A stretch of DNA of 64,000 nucleotides. Source: Clostridium sp. Lineage in GTDB: Bacteria > Bacillota > Clostridia > Oscillospirales > Acutalibacteraceae. Position numbers and translations under genes: made by a program. Of this stretch, positions 62,695 through 64,000 are shown one piece after another (positions within the stretch are counted from its first letter, which is position 1; each line of letters starts with the position of its first letter). The stretch is taken from NCBI GenBank assembly GCA_023663865.1, contig JAMPGU010000005.1:1-64000 (forward strand), read 5' to 3'. The notes below the pieces were generated by a model. That model was not told the DNA's origin. It saw nothing but the letters and a program-made list of their open reading frames with translations, and searched no databases.

Positions 62695-63621
62695 ATGTAT
62701 CTTGGTTTTGATACAAGCAATTATACCACCTCTGTTGCAGCCTTTGACGGGGATACTGTAGTCAGCAAAAGAAAGCTTCTGTCTGTAAAATCAGGCGAGC
62801 GGGGATTACGGCAAAGCGATGCTGTTTTTCAGCACACAGTGAATATGCCTGATTTGATAAGTGAAATTGATTTTAAGGATAAGCGGATAGACGGTGTTGC
62901 GGTAAGCACACGTCCAAGAAATATTGAGGGTAGCTATATGCCTTGCTTTTTGGTGGGTATCAATAATGCAGTTGCTGTCAGCAATACCTCAGGTGTGCCG
63001 TTATATAAGACCTCACATCAAGTAGGTCATATACTGGCTGCTTTATATTCCATTAACAGGCTTGATTTAATAAATGAAAAATTTATTGCTTTTCATATAA
63101 GCGGCGGAACGACAGAAGCACTTCTTGTTGAACCGGATGAAAGTGAAATCATAAAAGCATCTGTTGTAGCTGAAAGTACGGATTTGAAGGCAGGACAGGC
63201 GATTGACCGAACCGGTGTTTTACTTGGCTTATCCTTCCCCTGCGGAAAGGAATTGGACGCGCTGTCCTTGACCTGCTGCAAAGAGTTTAAGCATAAAACA
63301 TCCTTTAACGGACTAAATTGCTCCTTGTCAGGTATCGAGAATAAAGCTAAAAAAATGGTCGAGGATCATATTCCTGCCGAGGAAACTGCTAAGTTTGTTA
63401 TTACTTATATCAGCGATACACTTGACAAAATGACGGAAAAGATTATAGAAGAATACGGAAATCTTCCGTTGGTATTTGCCGGCGGTGTAACTTCAAATAC
63501 CATAATAAGAAATAACCTAAGTAAAAAATATGGTGCTTATTTTGCAAAGCCTGAATTCAGCTGCGATAATGCTTGCGGTATTGCAATATATGCATATTTA
63601 AAAAACAAAGATAAACGATGA
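62695..63621 (+). CDS. TsaD/Kae1-like ASKHA protein (paralogue)
   Basis: A 308-residue protein of the Kae1/TsaD ATPase fold. It starts YLGFDTSNYTTSVA. The iron ligand motif HQVGH is like TsaD HxxGH, and ISGGTTEAL, VFAGGVTSN and CDNACGIA (Asp ligand) follow. It is shorter and diverges from true TsaD (about 335), which makes the tRNA t6A37 modification, so it is more likely a paralogue. Its role is unknown. It lies between nusB and xseA. Confidence 0.8.
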   Translation: MYLGFDTSNYTTSVAAFDGDTVVSKRKLLSVKSGERGLRQSDAVFQHTVNMPDLISEIDFKDKRIDGVAVSTRPRNIEGSYMPCFLVGINNAVAVSNTSGVPLYKTSHQVGHILAALYSINRLDLINEKFIAFHISGGTTEALLVEPDESEIIKASVVAESTDLKAGQAIDRTGVLLGLSFPCGKELDALSLTCCKEFKHKTSFNGLNCSLSGIENKAKKMVEDHIPAEETAKFVITYISDTLDKMTEKIIEEYGNLPLVFAGGVTSNTIIRNNLSKKYGAYFAKPEFSCDNACGIAIYAYLKNKDKR

Positions 63622-64000
63622 ATGTAATTACTGTTTCACAACTGAATACTTATATCAAATCTATATTAGATGAAAATCCGATACTGCGTACTGTATATGT
63701 TGTAGGTGAAATAAGCAATTTTCTGCATTATTATAAAAGCGGGCATATGTATTTTACCCTCAAGGATGAAAGAAGCCAGCTTAAAGCTGTTATGTTTAAT
63801 TCCTATGCAAGCAGAGTGAAATTCAAACTTGAAGACGGAATGAGAGTGATTTGCCGTGGCAGGCTTTCTGCTTATGAAAAAGACGGTGTATATCAGCTTT
63901 ATGTTGAGGATGTACAGCCAGATGGTGTTGGTGCATTAAATCTTGCCTTTGAGCAGTTAAAGGAGAAGCTTGCGGGTGAGGGCTTGTTTGATACTGCACA
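63618..64000 (+). CDS. xseA: Exodeoxyribonuclease VII large subunit, 3' end outside window
   Basis: The first 127 codons of XseA. The start MNVITVSQLNTYIKSILDE and the OB-fold segment VVGEISNFLHYYKSGHMYFTLKDE with AVMFNSYAS are diagnostic. The protein degrades single-stranded DNA with XseB. ATG 63618 overlaps the previous stop (ATGA). It runs off the edge. Confidence 0.93.
   Translation, partial: MNVITVSQLNTYIKSILDENPILRTVYVVGEISNFLHYYKSGHMYFTLKDERSQLKAVMFNSYASRVKFKLEDGMRVICRGRLSAYEKDGVYQLYVEDVQPDGVGALNLAFEQLKEKLAGEGLFDTA

Overview
The window looks like chromosomal backbone from a low-GC, endospore-forming member of the Clostridia, most like the Ruminococcaceae/Oscillospiraceae group. The evidence is a complete spoIIIAA-AH operon, spoIIID, Gram-positive ribonuclease J, RbgA, YerC and Asp23 proteins, strong GGAGG ribosome binding sites, and many TTGACA-17-TATAAT promoters. 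No phage, insertion sequence, CRISPR array or rRNA operon was seen. The species cannot be named from the sequence alone.

Layout. 1-5.3 kb: a RadC remnant cut by the window edge, a decayed PTS EIIBC-like membrane protein, AlkD, a ROK sugar kinase, a membrane-anchored unknown, an acyltransferase-like protein and RNase HI. 5.4-12.4 kb: RNase J, L9, DnaB, TilS and FtsH in one direction. 12.5-16.8 kb: a divergent type IIA topoisomerase pair. 16.8-24.1 kb: SecG, a DEDDh exonuclease, a class A PBP, RuvX, a very small M50 protease and a TIGR03960/TIGR03936 radical-SAM pair. 24.1-28.4 kb: rplS with a structured leader, rbgA, rnhB, yraN, thrC and a small DUF1540 gene on the minus strand. 28.5-36.9 kb: a phosphoesterase and the proteostasis block tig-clpP-clpX, then lon-engB-lysA. 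36.9-39.4 kb: YerC, a methyltransferase, Hsp33 and five tRNAs (Val, Asp, Phe, Gly, Cys).

39.5-45.1 kb: an L-arabinose operon (FGGY kinase, AraA, AraD) that reads on into a secreted Ig-like/FN3/VanW protein. A 16-bp perfect palindrome lies in its leader. 45.1-49.2 kb: a minus-strand accessory stretch with a YczE-like membrane protein, a lipoprotein carrying an HExxH metallopeptidase motif, and an SDR enzyme with a C-terminal zinc-ribbon-like tail. 49.4-57.0 kb: a SAM-I riboswitch and metK, then minus-strand proC, spoIIID, a small lipocalin-like membrane protein, a long-form PRPP synthetase and a GtrA-YfhO fusion. 57.1-64.0 kb: spoIIIAA-AH, asp23, nusB, a TsaD-like paralogue and the start of xseA.

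Most genes are housekeeping: RNA processing, replication, translation, proteolysis and sporulation. I found no multi-gene defence system or other clearly undescribed system. The items most worth a second look are the catalytically stripped PTS-like protein with a hairpin over its start codon, the SDR/zinc-ribbon protein, the lipoprotein metallopeptidase, the GtrA-YfhO fusion, the TsaD-like paralogue, the divergent topoisomerase pair, and several candidate operators (arabinose operon, PBP, prs). Start sites were corrected from Shine-Dalgarno position where the longest frame was implausible.
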